64,000 nucleotides of DNA from NCBI GenBank assembly GCA_017414505.1, contig JAFQLQ010000022.1:100693-164692 (forward strand). Reading direction: 5' to 3'. How positions within the stretch are numbered: the first letter of the stretch is position 1; each line of letters opens with the position of its first letter. Positions 1-9,381 of this stretch are shown piece after piece. Both the position numbers and the translations under genes were made by a program. The DNA is from Clostridia bacterium. Its GTDB lineage: Bacteria > Bacillota > Clostridia > UMGS1840 > HGM11507. The notes under the pieces were generated by a model. That model was not told the DNA's origin and searched no databases. It was given only the letters and a program-made list of their open reading frames with translations.

Positions 1-1
1 T

Positions 2-2257
2 GTAAGTGCCGGAGCACTTGGCGTAGGATACGGTGAATCTCTTGTTACATATGCTACCGCTAAAACGGCAACCGGCAATAATCTGAAGCTTACGGCGGAC
101 AGCAGAACAGTTATTTATAACGGAGCTGAATATAATATGTCACTGCCCTGTATATGGGAAAACGACAGACTTTATATTCCCGTTGCACAGTTTGCTTCGG
201 AGGTTCTGAAGCATTGCGTAAGAACAGACGGTCAGGGACTTGTTGTGACTTCTTCAAGTTACTTTGATTTATATACTGAGGACACAAAGGCTGATATTTA
301 TATTCAGGGTGCACACCGCTTTGAATATGATTATTATAAAAATATGACTCCTTTAAGAGTTCTTAACCATTATATGCAGTTTGAACGTCCTGACAAGGAA
401 ACTCTTAAAAATGATTTTAATAAGAAAACCGGCAACGGAAAGCTTCGTCCGAGAGTTCTTGCTTCTAAAAAGGAATTTGATAAAGTACGAAATTACAAGG
501 ATTCTGACAGCTATCTTAACGGTATTGTAAATGAAATAGTAGAAAGAGCAAACTCTTATCTTGCCAATTCCGAATACGGTTATGAAATTGAAAATTCACA
601 GGATATGCTTAAAATAGCAAGAGGATATAAGCTGGAAGTGGAAACACTTGCTTTTGCATATCAGATAACCGGAAACGAGGATTATGCCGCAAAGGTATGG
701 AATACACTTGAAACTGTATTCTCCTACCCCGACTGGAACTATTCTCATCTTATAGACAGTGGTGAAATGGCGGCATGGACTGCCATTGCATATGACTGGT
801 GTTACGATTATTTTGATGATAACCAGAAAAAATACATTGAAGAAAATATGGTTAAATTTATAATTGATCCATATACGGATATTATCCGTGATTTGCGTTT
901 CACAAGAGAAACTATGGCAAATGCAGGTGATTATGTAACCGGAAAAACCAACTTCAATGCAGTATGTAACGGAGGAACAATTGCGGCTTGCATTGCACTT
1001 GCGGATGTTTATCCCGAAAAGTGCTTTGAGCTTCTTACTATGGCAGTTCGTTCTTTTGAAAATGTTCTTTTAGCCTACAGACCGGATGGCGCATGGCCCG
1101 AAAGTCCGTCCTACTGGGAATATTGTACTCAGTATGCAGGAAGAGGTGTTTCATCACTTATAAATGCAATGGGACAGCATTACGGACTTTTGGATGCTCA
1201 GGGCTTTAAAGAAAGTGCACAGTGGGTTATGCAGAATAACAGCTACGGCGGTTCTTACGCATATCACGATGCAGAGCTTGGAACAACATCCAGTAAAATG
1301 TCAACTTTAATTTCCTATTATACGGGGAATGAGAATTTGCAGAAGGCTTGTTACGAGCAGTCGGCAAGCGGAATAAGAACTCGATGGCCGGAGGATGCAC
1401 TTTACTATAATCCTCATTGTGAGGGAGATGCGGATAAGCTTCCGCACAGTGCTTTTTACGACGGACTGGATCTGGCATACAGCCGTTCATCCTTTTTGGA
1501 TAAAAAAGGCTTCTACTTTGCAACTCACGCAGGTATTGTAAAACCGTATCACGCACAGGCGGATGTGGGAACCTTTGTATTTGACTTAAACGGTGTCCGC
1601 TGGGCAGAAGATATAGGAAAAGAAAACTATGTTGTAATGCGCGGGGGCGGAAAGGTGGCTTACAGGCAGGCCATGCAGGGACACAGCGTTGTTGTTCACG
1701 ATCCGCCGACAAATGCGTGGGGTATGAATTACGACGGCGGAGAAATTCCGCTTATACGTTATGAAGATAACGATTACGCCATGACAGTATCCTACGATAT
1801 GAGGCTCGCATATAAGCAGTTTGTATCACAGCACAACAGAGGCTTTTATGTAGGCGATAATTTCAGAAGCCTTACTGTTCAGGATAGCTTTACAACACTT
1901 AAAGCTATGGATTCTTACTGGTTTATGCAAACACCTGCAACTTCAATAGATATTATAGACAATCAGACGGCAATTCTTCATAAAAACGGAAAAGCACTCA
2001 GAATGGAGGTTCGGTGCGATGTTCCCGGTTATGAGCTGGGATACGGCCCGGCACAGTCAATTGAGGGAACCGAACATCACAGATATGAGGGTGAAAATCC
2101 GAATACCGCATATCAGCGTATGCATATAAAAATGCCTGTTCAGGCAGGTAAAACCTATACGGTAACAGTTAAAATGTACACCTATGGTGAAAGAGGAATT
2201 TCAAGTATAGACGAAATGACAGTTCCTATGGCTGAGTGGGAATTGCCCGAAGAATAA
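2..2257 (+). CDS. Heparinase II/III-family polysaccharide lyase (5' end outside window)
   Basis: The reading frame is open from the first bases, so the ATG at 137 is internal and the true start lies upstream. The first ~75 residues resemble a copper-amine-oxidase N-terminal-like beta domain. The remainder is an (alpha/alpha) toroid plus beta-sheet lyase of the heparinase II/III superfamily. Family-like landmarks are the Asn-rich NFNAVCNGG stretch, the PESPSYWEYC segment (candidate catalytic Tyr) and YHAQADVGTFVFDLNG, the His/Asp motif of the C-terminal beta domain. Such enzymes cleave uronic-acid polysaccharides by beta-elimination. The protein is a close paralogue of the middle of the next gene and ends exactly where that protein continues into a discoidin domain. 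The next gene starts 36 bp downstream, so the two are probably cotranscribed. Fold confidence is high; the substrate is unknown. Confidence 0.85.
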   Translation, partial: VSAGALGVGYGESLVTYATAKTATGNNLKLTADSRTVIYNGAEYNMSLPCIWENDRLYIPVAQFASEVLKHCVRTDGQGLVVTSSSYFDLYTEDTKADIYIQGAHRFEYDYYKNMTPLRVLNHYMQFERPDKETLKNDFNKKTGNGKLRPRVLASKKEFDKVRNYKDSDSYLNGIVNEIVERANSYLANSEYGYEIENSQDMLKIARGYKLEVETLAFAYQITGNEDYAAKVWNTLETVFSYPDWNYSHLIDSGEMAAWTAIAYDWCYDYFDDNQKKYIEENMVKFIIDPYTDIIRDLRFTRETMANAGDYVTGKTNFNAVCNGGTIAACIALADVYPEKCFELLTMAVRSFENVLLAYRPDGAWPESPSYWEYCTQYAGRGVSSLINAMGQHYGLLDAQGFKESAQWVMQNNSYGGSYAYHDAELGTTSSKMSTLISYYTGNENLQKACYEQSASGIRTRWPEDALYYNPHCEGDADKLPHSAFYDGLDLAYSRSSFLDKKGFYFATHAGIVKPYHAQADVGTFVFDLNGVRWAEDIGKENYVVMRGGGKVAYRQAMQGHSVVVHDPPTNAWGMNYDGGEIPLIRYEDNDYAMTVSYDMRLAYKQFVSQHNRGFYVGDNFRSLTVQDSFTTLKAMDSYWFMQTPATSIDIIDNQTAILHKNGKALRMEVRCDVPGYELGYGPAQSIEGTEHHRYEGENPNTAYQRMHIKMPVQAGKTYTVTVKMYTYGERGISSIDEMTVPMAEWELPEE

Positions 2258-2293
2258 GATGTTTTCATTCTGAGAAACGGAGGGACACAGAAA

Positions 2294-5200
2294 ATGAACG
2301 GAAAAACAACAAAAAAAGTTATATCGGCACTTTTATGCACTGTATTTCTTTTTAGTATTATTCCTGCTACTGTTTTTTCTGCAGAAACAAAGGAGCTTCT
2401 TAATATAAAATTTGATAACCTGATTACAAACAGAGGTATAGACAATGTAATTGTATCAGAAGGCGAGCCCAGAGTTGTTGCAGACGGAAAAAACAACAAA
2501 GCTTACTGCTTTACGGGCGGCTACGGAAAATTCGCATCGGTATTGAGCGAAGAAGCCGACATTTTTACATTCAGTATGGATGTAAAATCTGCAAAACAGT
2601 CCAGCTTTCAGGTGAGATTCGGCAATACCGAATCCGAAATGGGAATTAAGCTTATAACAGTTAAAAACAACGCTTTATATACCGCAGAAAACAAGTATAT
2701 AGGCGGACTTGTTGGAACCGGATATAACAAGATAACCATTGCAGTTGACAATGTAAATCTTATTTATGATTTATATCTTAACGGAAAAAAAGTTCTTAAA
2801 AAATGGAGCTTTTCAAAAAGTGCAGGAAAATATGTAACAATCGAAAATCTTGAAGGAAGCACAAATATTGATAATATCTGCGCAAGAGAAGGAATAACAT
2901 CTTCGGTAAAAGGCACAGCTGTTGCCTACAACAGTGCCGCAGATGCCTGGATAGATTACGATTATTTCACAAATTCCGATGTATGCTTTATAGATATTGA
3001 GTCGATTGACGACCATAACTATACCAGACAGGATTTTAAATATTTCGACGGTATGGCATTCCCCAAGGGGAATAAAATTACTCTTAACCGTATAGCACAG
3101 AGAGAAAATCCAAACCGTGAAAACAGTTACATAATAATGGAAAAAACCACCTCTGAAAACTGTTATTACGATTTCTATTCTCCCGAGCAGAGAGCTCCCA
3201 AATACGGATATTTTCCAAGCTGGCTCTATACGGGAAGAGTTAAGATTGATAAATTTGGTGCTCCGGTACATTTTGCATATTTCAGAGATGTTTTAACAAC
3301 CGGCTCTTATCAGATTGTAAATCCAATGTATATTGATTCGGCAGGTAAGGTTATTACTTCAAGCGGAAAAATTGTAAAACAGCTTGCAGCAGGCGAATGG
3401 CTGAATTTCAAGGTTGCAATTGATACCGAAAAGCACGATGTAAGACTTTATATTGATGAAAAATTAGTAGACAGCTTTGGCATAACAGAAAATTTCAGAA
3501 CTCTGCAGATGATGCGTATTATTATTGAATACGGCGGTGACTGCACTGCAACCTTTGATAAGCTAAATCTTCTTGGAATGAGAAATCGTTATGACCACGA
3601 AAAACCGGATTATCACGCACCTCAGATGTCATCGGATGACGGAATTGAAAAATTCCTGAGTGATAAGGTAGCTTTTTACGGTCACAGTAAAAACGTTTTT
3701 TCAAACGGAGAAAAACACATAAGAGTTGATGAACCTCTTATAAAAGACGGAATTTTATACGTAAGCTCAAAGTCGCTTGCAGTTGGATTCGGATATACAT
3801 ATGAAACCGAAACAGCAGAGTCTGCTTCAACAGCCGACGGTCTTAAACTTACTGCAAACAGTAATTCTGTTATGTATAGCGGTAAGGAAATAAATATGTC
3901 GCTTCCTTGTATAACGGAAAACGAAAAGCTTTACATCCCCGTTGAACAGTTTGCGGCAGAAGTTCTTGGATGGTGTGTTAAAAAGGATGGTCAGGGACTT
4001 GTTATAACCGACGATAAGCCTTTTGATTTGTACACAGAGGATACAAAACCCGATGTTTATATTCAGGGTGCACACCGTTTCCAGTACGACTACTATAAAA
4101 ATATGACTCCCTTAAGAGTTCTTAATCATTATATGCAGTTTGAGCGTCCCGATAAGGAAACTCTTATGGAGGACTTTAACAAAACCACCAACAACGGTGA
4201 GCTTCGTCCGAGAGTTCTTGCTTCCAAAAAGGAATTTGATACAGTAAGAGCAAATAAGGACAATGACGCATATCTTAAGGATATTGTTGATGAAATTATA
4301 GGAACTGCGAACACTTATTTATCCAATTCGGAATATGACTATGCAATTCCCAACGGTCAGGATATGCTGATGATAGCAAGAGGATATAAGCTGGAAATCG
4401 AAGCGCTGTCCTTTGCGTATCAGATAACGAAAGAAGCAAAATATGCCGAAAAGGTATGGAATACCTTAAAAACTGTATTCTCCTATCCCGACTGGAACTA
4501 TTCTCATATGATAGACAGTGGTGAAATGGCTGCGTGGACTGCAATTGCATACGACTGGTGTTACGATTATTTCAACGAAGAACAGAGAAAATACATTGAA
4601 GAAAGTATGGTTAAATTTATAATTGATCCGTATTCGGAAATTATACGTGACCTTCGTTTCACAAGAGAAACAATGGGTAATGCCGGCGACTATGCAACAA
4701 GCAAAACCAACTTCAATGCAGTATGTAACGGCGGAACAATTGCGGCTTGTGTAGCACTTGGAAACGTATATCCCGAAAAATGCTTTGATTTGCTTGCCCT
4801 TGCAGTTCGTTCCATTGAAAACGTTCTTTTATCTTACAGACCTGACGGTGCATGGCCCGAAAGTCCCTCCTACTGGGAATACTGTACTCAGTATGCAGGA
4901 AGAGGAGTTTCATCGCTTATAAATGCAATGGGACAGCATTACGGACTTTTAGATGCACAGGGCTTTACAGAAAGTGCCGAATGGGTTATGAAAAATAACA
5001 GCTATGGCGGTTCCTATGCATATCACGATGCGGATATGGGAACAACCTCAAGTAAAATGTCAACACTTATTTCCTATTATACAGGAGATGAAGATTTACA
5101 GAATGCCTGCTATGCGCAGACCGCAAGCGGTATAAGAACTCGCTGGCCGGAGGATGCACTTTACTATAATCCCGACTGTAAAGGTAATGCAGATAATCTT

Positions 5201-6688
5201 CCGCTTAACGATTTCTATGAAGGTCTTGACCTGGCATACAGCCGTTCATCCTTTGTTGATAACAACGGATTCTATTTTGCATCGCACGCAGGTATAGTTA
5301 AGCCATATCACTCTCAGGCAGACGTTGGAAACTTTGTATTCGACTTAAACGGCGAACGCTGGGCAGAGGATATTGGTAAAGAAGAATATGTAATTATGCG
5401 TGGCGGCGGTAAAGTTGCATACAGACAATGTATGCAGGGACACAGCGTTGTTGTTCACGATCCTCCGACCAATGCGTGGGGTATGAACTACGATGGCGGT
5501 GAAATTCCTCTTAACCGTTATGAGGAAAAACCAAAAGGTATGATTGTATCTTATAATCTTAACCTTGCTTATCAGCAGTTTGTTTCTCAGCACGACAGAG
5601 GCTTCTATGTTGGCGATAATAAACGAAGCCTTACTGTTCAGGACAGATTTACAACTTTAAAAGCAATGAATTCCTATTGGTTTATGCAAACTCCCGCAAC
5701 AACAATAGAAATTTTAGACAATCAGACTGCACTTCTTCATAAAAACGGTAAAACCCTTAAACTTGAAGTTCGCTGCGATGTTCCCGGTTTTGAATTAGGC
5801 TACGGACCTGCACAGTCAATTGAGGGAACGGAAAATCACAGATTCAACGGTGAAAATCCCAACTCCGCATATAAACGTGTTCACATTAAAATGCCTGTTC
5901 AGGCAGAAAAAACATATACAATCACCGTTAAAATGTATGCTTACGGTGAGAGCGGAATTTCAGGTATAGATGAAATGACAATTCCTATGGAACAATGGCA
6001 GATTCCGGATGGTGAATATGTTCCCACACCTGTTCTTAATGCTAAAAATATAAGAGTAAACGGTAAAAAGCTTAACGAAGTTGTAATTGCAGGTAAAATT
6101 GCAGTTATGGAAGGGCAGCCTCTACCTGTAGTAACAGCCGAAGCGGAAAATCCTGAAAATATCGTTGAAATTATAGAAGCTGAAGACGGAACATACAGCA
6201 CAGTAAGAGTGTGGAGCCCCGATAAGAAGTATCACAGCGATACAAATATAGGATACAAAATAACACCATCGGCTGATTTATCCGCATTTAACGAAATTCC
6301 CATAAGCACCTTTGATGTAAGCTCAACATTGGAAGAATGGAATCCAAAGGAATGTATGCTGGATAACAATTTCTTAACCAGATGGACCAGCGCGGCTCAG
6401 GAAGGTGAGTATGCGTGGTTCGATTTCGGTGAAGCGAAGCAGGTTGATGCAGTAGCACTTGCATTCTGGCAGGGTGATACCAGAAATTACAAATATAAAA
6501 TTGAAGGTTCAAACGATGCCGAAAATTGGACTGTTCTTAAAGAAGGACAGAGCGCAGGAAAAACCGAAGGCTTCGAGCTTATGGAATTTAATGGCGGTTC
6601 TTACAGATTTATTAAGGTTACCGGTTACGGAAGTATGATAAACAGAATTACCAATATTCTGGAATTCAGAGCTTTAACCAGAAAATAA
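2294..6688 (+). CDS. Secreted multidomain heparinase II/III-family lyase with C-terminal F5/8 discoidin domain
   Basis: This 1464-residue protein starts with a signal peptide (about 1-30, ending VFSAET). Two LamG-like beta-sandwich regions follow (about 34-200 and 235-440), then a copper-amine-oxidase N-like domain (about 465-580). The lyase core spans about 600-1235 and has the SYWEYC segment and the YHSQADVGNFVFDLNG motif near residue 1003. A short Ig-like linker leads to an F5/8 type C (CBM32-like) domain at about 1336-1464, recognised by the TRWTS and EYAWFDFGE segments. It is probably exported, binds glycan through its flanking modules and makes unsaturated uronic-acid products. The ATG at 2294 follows a GGAGGG ribosome binding site. 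There is no SLH domain or sortase signal, so it is probably released or held by glycan binding. Confidence 0.87.
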   Translation: MNGKTTKKVISALLCTVFLFSIIPATVFSAETKELLNIKFDNLITNRGIDNVIVSEGEPRVVADGKNNKAYCFTGGYGKFASVLSEEADIFTFSMDVKSAKQSSFQVRFGNTESEMGIKLITVKNNALYTAENKYIGGLVGTGYNKITIAVDNVNLIYDLYLNGKKVLKKWSFSKSAGKYVTIENLEGSTNIDNICAREGITSSVKGTAVAYNSAADAWIDYDYFTNSDVCFIDIESIDDHNYTRQDFKYFDGMAFPKGNKITLNRIAQRENPNRENSYIIMEKTTSENCYYDFYSPEQRAPKYGYFPSWLYTGRVKIDKFGAPVHFAYFRDVLTTGSYQIVNPMYIDSAGKVITSSGKIVKQLAAGEWLNFKVAIDTEKHDVRLYIDEKLVDSFGITENFRTLQMMRIIIEYGGDCTATFDKLNLLGMRNRYDHEKPDYHAPQMSSDDGIEKFLSDKVAFYGHSKNVFSNGEKHIRVDEPLIKDGILYVSSKSLAVGFGYTYETETAESASTADGLKLTANSNSVMYSGKEINMSLPCITENEKLYIPVEQFAAEVLGWCVKKDGQGLVITDDKPFDLYTEDTKPDVYIQGAHRFQYDYYKNMTPLRVLNHYMQFERPDKETLMEDFNKTTNNGELRPRVLASKKEFDTVRANKDNDAYLKDIVDEIIGTANTYLSNSEYDYAIPNGQDMLMIARGYKLEIEALSFAYQITKEAKYAEKVWNTLKTVFSYPDWNYSHMIDSGEMAAWTAIAYDWCYDYFNEEQRKYIEESMVKFIIDPYSEIIRDLRFTRETMGNAGDYATSKTNFNAVCNGGTIAACVALGNVYPEKCFDLLALAVRSIENVLLSYRPDGAWPESPSYWEYCTQYAGRGVSSLINAMGQHYGLLDAQGFTESAEWVMKNNSYGGSYAYHDADMGTTSSKMSTLISYYTGDEDLQNACYAQTASGIRTRWPEDALYYNPDCKGNADNLPLNDFYEGLDLAYSRSSFVDNNGFYFASHAGIVKPYHSQADVGNFVFDLNGERWAEDIGKEEYVIMRGGGKVAYRQCMQGHSVVVHDPPTNAWGMNYDGGEIPLNRYEEKPKGMIVSYNLNLAYQQFVSQHDRGFYVGDNKRSLTVQDRFTTLKAMNSYWFMQTPATTIEILDNQTALLHKNGKTLKLEVRCDVPGFELGYGPAQSIEGTENHRFNGENPNSAYKRVHIKMPVQAEKTYTITVKMYAYGESGISGIDEMTIPMEQWQIPDGEYVPTPVLNAKNIRVNGKKLNEVVIAGKIAVMEGQPLPVVTAEAENPENIVEIIEAEDGTYSTVRVWSPDKKYHSDTNIGYKITPSADLSAFNEIPISTFDVSSTLEEWNPKECMLDNNFLTRWTSAAQEGEYAWFDFGEAKQVDAVALAFWQGDTRNYKYKIEGSNDAENWTVLKEGQSAGKTEGFELMEFNGGSYRFIKVTGYGSMINRITNILEFRALTRK

Positions 6689-6700
6689 AGGAGGCAGATT

Positions 6701-9322
6701 ATGAATAGAATGAAAAAAATAACAGCTTTTGCACTCCTTGTGTGTATGCTTGTAACCAATTTCCGGTGTGTTTTGGCAGATAGTTCAGAACTTACATTTG
6801 AAAACGCATCGGAAACTGACGGAGTTTTCACCTTAAACGGAATGGTGATTGACGGAGACGACATTATTCCGGGCGGGGTTATAAAATCCGCAGCAAAAAA
6901 TATAACCGGCGAAATTATTTTAGTTGCGTTTAAAAGCACTCACAGTACAGGTACTCAGGCTTTAAGAGTTGCATCCTCCTCAAGAAAAGGAAAAGACCTG
7001 ATAAAAATCAATAATGGAAAAGTTACAGCATTCGGCAAGAGTAATCTTGCCGAGTGCAAGGAAAGCAAAGACTATCAATTTGCGGTTGCAATGGATTTAT
7101 CGAAAGCAACTCCAAAAGTATCTCTCTGGATAGACGGAGAGCTTAAATACAGTGGCGATTACAGTGATATTTCTACCGTTGATTTAAGTGTTGCTTATTT
7201 TGAATTGAAAAACAGCGGTGAAACCGACTGGCTGGTTTCAGATTTTGAAATCAGTTACCCCGATGATACTTTTATATTTAGCACCAGCCCTGCTGATAGC
7301 GAGGGCGTACCTGCCGACACAGAAGGAAAAATAACCGTTAACACAGGTATTGTAACAAGTGCTCTTAGTGATAAAGCAAACTATGAGCTTTATGCAAATG
7401 AAGCAAAGATGGACGATTTTACAGTAGTACCTGTTGCTTCGGGTGTTGAAATTATTCCTGCAGGCGGTTTTACAGAAGGAACAACTTACGATTTAAAGGT
7501 TCTTACATTAACCGACTTTTTCGGAAACAGTCTGGGAGAAAAACAGCTTCGTTTTTACTGTGTTGCTGACGGATATGTTTTTCCTGAACTAAATTCAGAT
7601 TGCGATGAAAGCTTTACGCTTTATCAGAATCAAGAAAAAGAAATTACTTTCGGGTGCAACAAAGCTCTTTCAAAACTTGAAATTTATGTTAATAACGAGC
7701 TTTGCGAAACCCTTGTTGATGAACCTTTCAAATATGTTTTTGTTAAGGATACAACCGGTGACTACACTTTAAAAGCAATTGCTTATGATGAATACGGAAT
7801 AACTTCACGCAAGGAGATAGCCGTAACAGTTGTTGAAAACGATAATCCTGTTATTGAAATTTCGGGTATAGAAGACGGATTTGAATACTTTTTCGGTTCG
7901 TTCCCCGATGTTTCGGTAACTGCAACCGATTCTGACGGAATATCATCTTTAAGCTTTTATGCAGACGGAAAATTACAGGAAACTGTAAATTCCGATACAA
8001 TGACTGTTAATTTAAGCACACTTACCGGCGGTACACGTTCTCTTAATTTTAAAGCAGAGGACATCTACGGTGCAATAAGCGAAAAAAGTGTTACTGTAAC
8101 TCTTTCTTCAAGCAGTGAAAAATTGCTTAAATCTGACGATTTTTCAGATTATTCCGGTTCTCAGCTTCCCTCCAATTCATGGGGTACAGAGCAGAGAGGT
8201 TATATTGGTTATAAAACTATAAAAGAAGAATTCGGCAAAAGCCTTATTGTTGGTATGGAAGAAGTAAACGAGGCTTATGCCCCCAACAACTCGGCTTATG
8301 TTGGTCTTGAAACTCAGGATTGTCAGACAAGAGTGAAAATTGAGCTTGATGTTTACATTGATAAAAAGCCCGGGATGAGAAGAGCCGATCCGCAGGGTAA
8401 TACACCTGAAACAGCAGATAATTTTGTTCTTCTGTTTAAGAAAAACGGTGCAAATGAAAAGCAGATTGCCAATTTTCAGCGCGACAAGGTGTATATTTTA
8501 GAGACTCCTGTAGAATATTCCGAAAAAACATGGTATCACTTTGTTATCGACCTTGATGTAGCTCATCACAGAGTAACAGCCGAGGTAAGCGGAGACGACA
8601 TAAACGATACATTTACATCTGACCTTGATGCAGGAATAAATGTTATTAACTATCTTCGTATTATAGGCCCTGTTTACGACGAGGTTGAAACCTTTATTGC
8701 AGTAGATAACTTTGTTCTTAAAAAGGGAATGAGCCTTCCCGTTATTACTGTTGACGGCAGTGTTAAGGCAGAAGATAAGAAAATAAACTTTAAAATTACC
8801 GAAGACCTTATGCCTGCAGATTTAACTAAGGATAATGTGGTTCTTACCGATGAATTCGGCGGAGCCGTAACATTATCGGGTGTAACACCCGGAAACGGAA
8901 CACTAACTGTTTTCCCCGAAACAAAATTAAAGCCGGCAACCACATATATTCTTACACTTTCGGGAAATTGCCGTTATTCTTCGGGCGAAGAAATCGGACT
9001 TTCAGTTGAAGGAAGCTTTACAACGGAAACCGGCGAATTTGCTATTACCGACGGAAGCTTAAGCGGAACAAGCTTTGAGGTAAAAGCAGTAAATACAGGT
9101 AATTCTGATGTTCCTGCCTGTGCAGTAATGCAGGTGTGGAACGGAAATAAAGTAAAAACGGTTAAGGCAGTGCCTTTTACCATTAATATGGAATTATCCG
9201 AAAAAAGCTATTATTTAACTGCTCCGACAATTTCAAAAGGTGAAAAGCTCACCGTTTATATCTGGAGCGGAATTACAAGCCCGAAAGCACTGACTTCGGA
9301 AATATTTGAGTTTACAAAATAA
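6701..9322 (+). CDS. Secreted non-catalytic beta-sandwich protein (LamG-like and Ig-like modules)
   Basis: This 873-residue exported protein has a signal peptide at about 1-27. I read a LamG-like domain (about 30-185), a Big_5-type Ig domain (about 190-295), further Ig-like repeats (about 300-470), a second LamG-like domain (about 485-690), another Big_5-like domain (about 690-790) and a C-terminal module ending in a VYIWSG..SPKAL motif. Related C-terminal motifs end several other secreted proteins here. No catalytic motif was recognised. It follows the lyase by 12 bp with an AAAGGAGG ribosome binding site, so it belongs to the same operon. Glycan binding or an accessory role to the lyases is the most likely function, inferred from architecture and position only. 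Confidence 0.72.
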   Translation: MNRMKKITAFALLVCMLVTNFRCVLADSSELTFENASETDGVFTLNGMVIDGDDIIPGGVIKSAAKNITGEIILVAFKSTHSTGTQALRVASSSRKGKDLIKINNGKVTAFGKSNLAECKESKDYQFAVAMDLSKATPKVSLWIDGELKYSGDYSDISTVDLSVAYFELKNSGETDWLVSDFEISYPDDTFIFSTSPADSEGVPADTEGKITVNTGIVTSALSDKANYELYANEAKMDDFTVVPVASGVEIIPAGGFTEGTTYDLKVLTLTDFFGNSLGEKQLRFYCVADGYVFPELNSDCDESFTLYQNQEKEITFGCNKALSKLEIYVNNELCETLVDEPFKYVFVKDTTGDYTLKAIAYDEYGITSRKEIAVTVVENDNPVIEISGIEDGFEYFFGSFPDVSVTATDSDGISSLSFYADGKLQETVNSDTMTVNLSTLTGGTRSLNFKAEDIYGAISEKSVTVTLSSSSEKLLKSDDFSDYSGSQLPSNSWGTEQRGYIGYKTIKEEFGKSLIVGMEEVNEAYAPNNSAYVGLETQDCQTRVKIELDVYIDKKPGMRRADPQGNTPETADNFVLLFKKNGANEKQIANFQRDKVYILETPVEYSEKTWYHFVIDLDVAHHRVTAEVSGDDINDTFTSDLDAGINVINYLRIIGPVYDEVETFIAVDNFVLKKGMSLPVITVDGSVKAEDKKINFKITEDLMPADLTKDNVVLTDEFGGAVTLSGVTPGNGTLTVFPETKLKPATTYILTLSGNCRYSSGEEIGLSVEGSFTTETGEFAITDGSLSGTSFEVKAVNTGNSDVPACAVMQVWNGNKVKTVKAVPFTINMELSEKSYYLTAPTISKGEKLTVYIWSGITSPKALTSEIFEFTK

Positions 9323-9381
9323 TCCGGAAAAGAGAAAAAGCCGGATAAAAATAAATTAAAAATTTTAAGGAGGAGACATCA

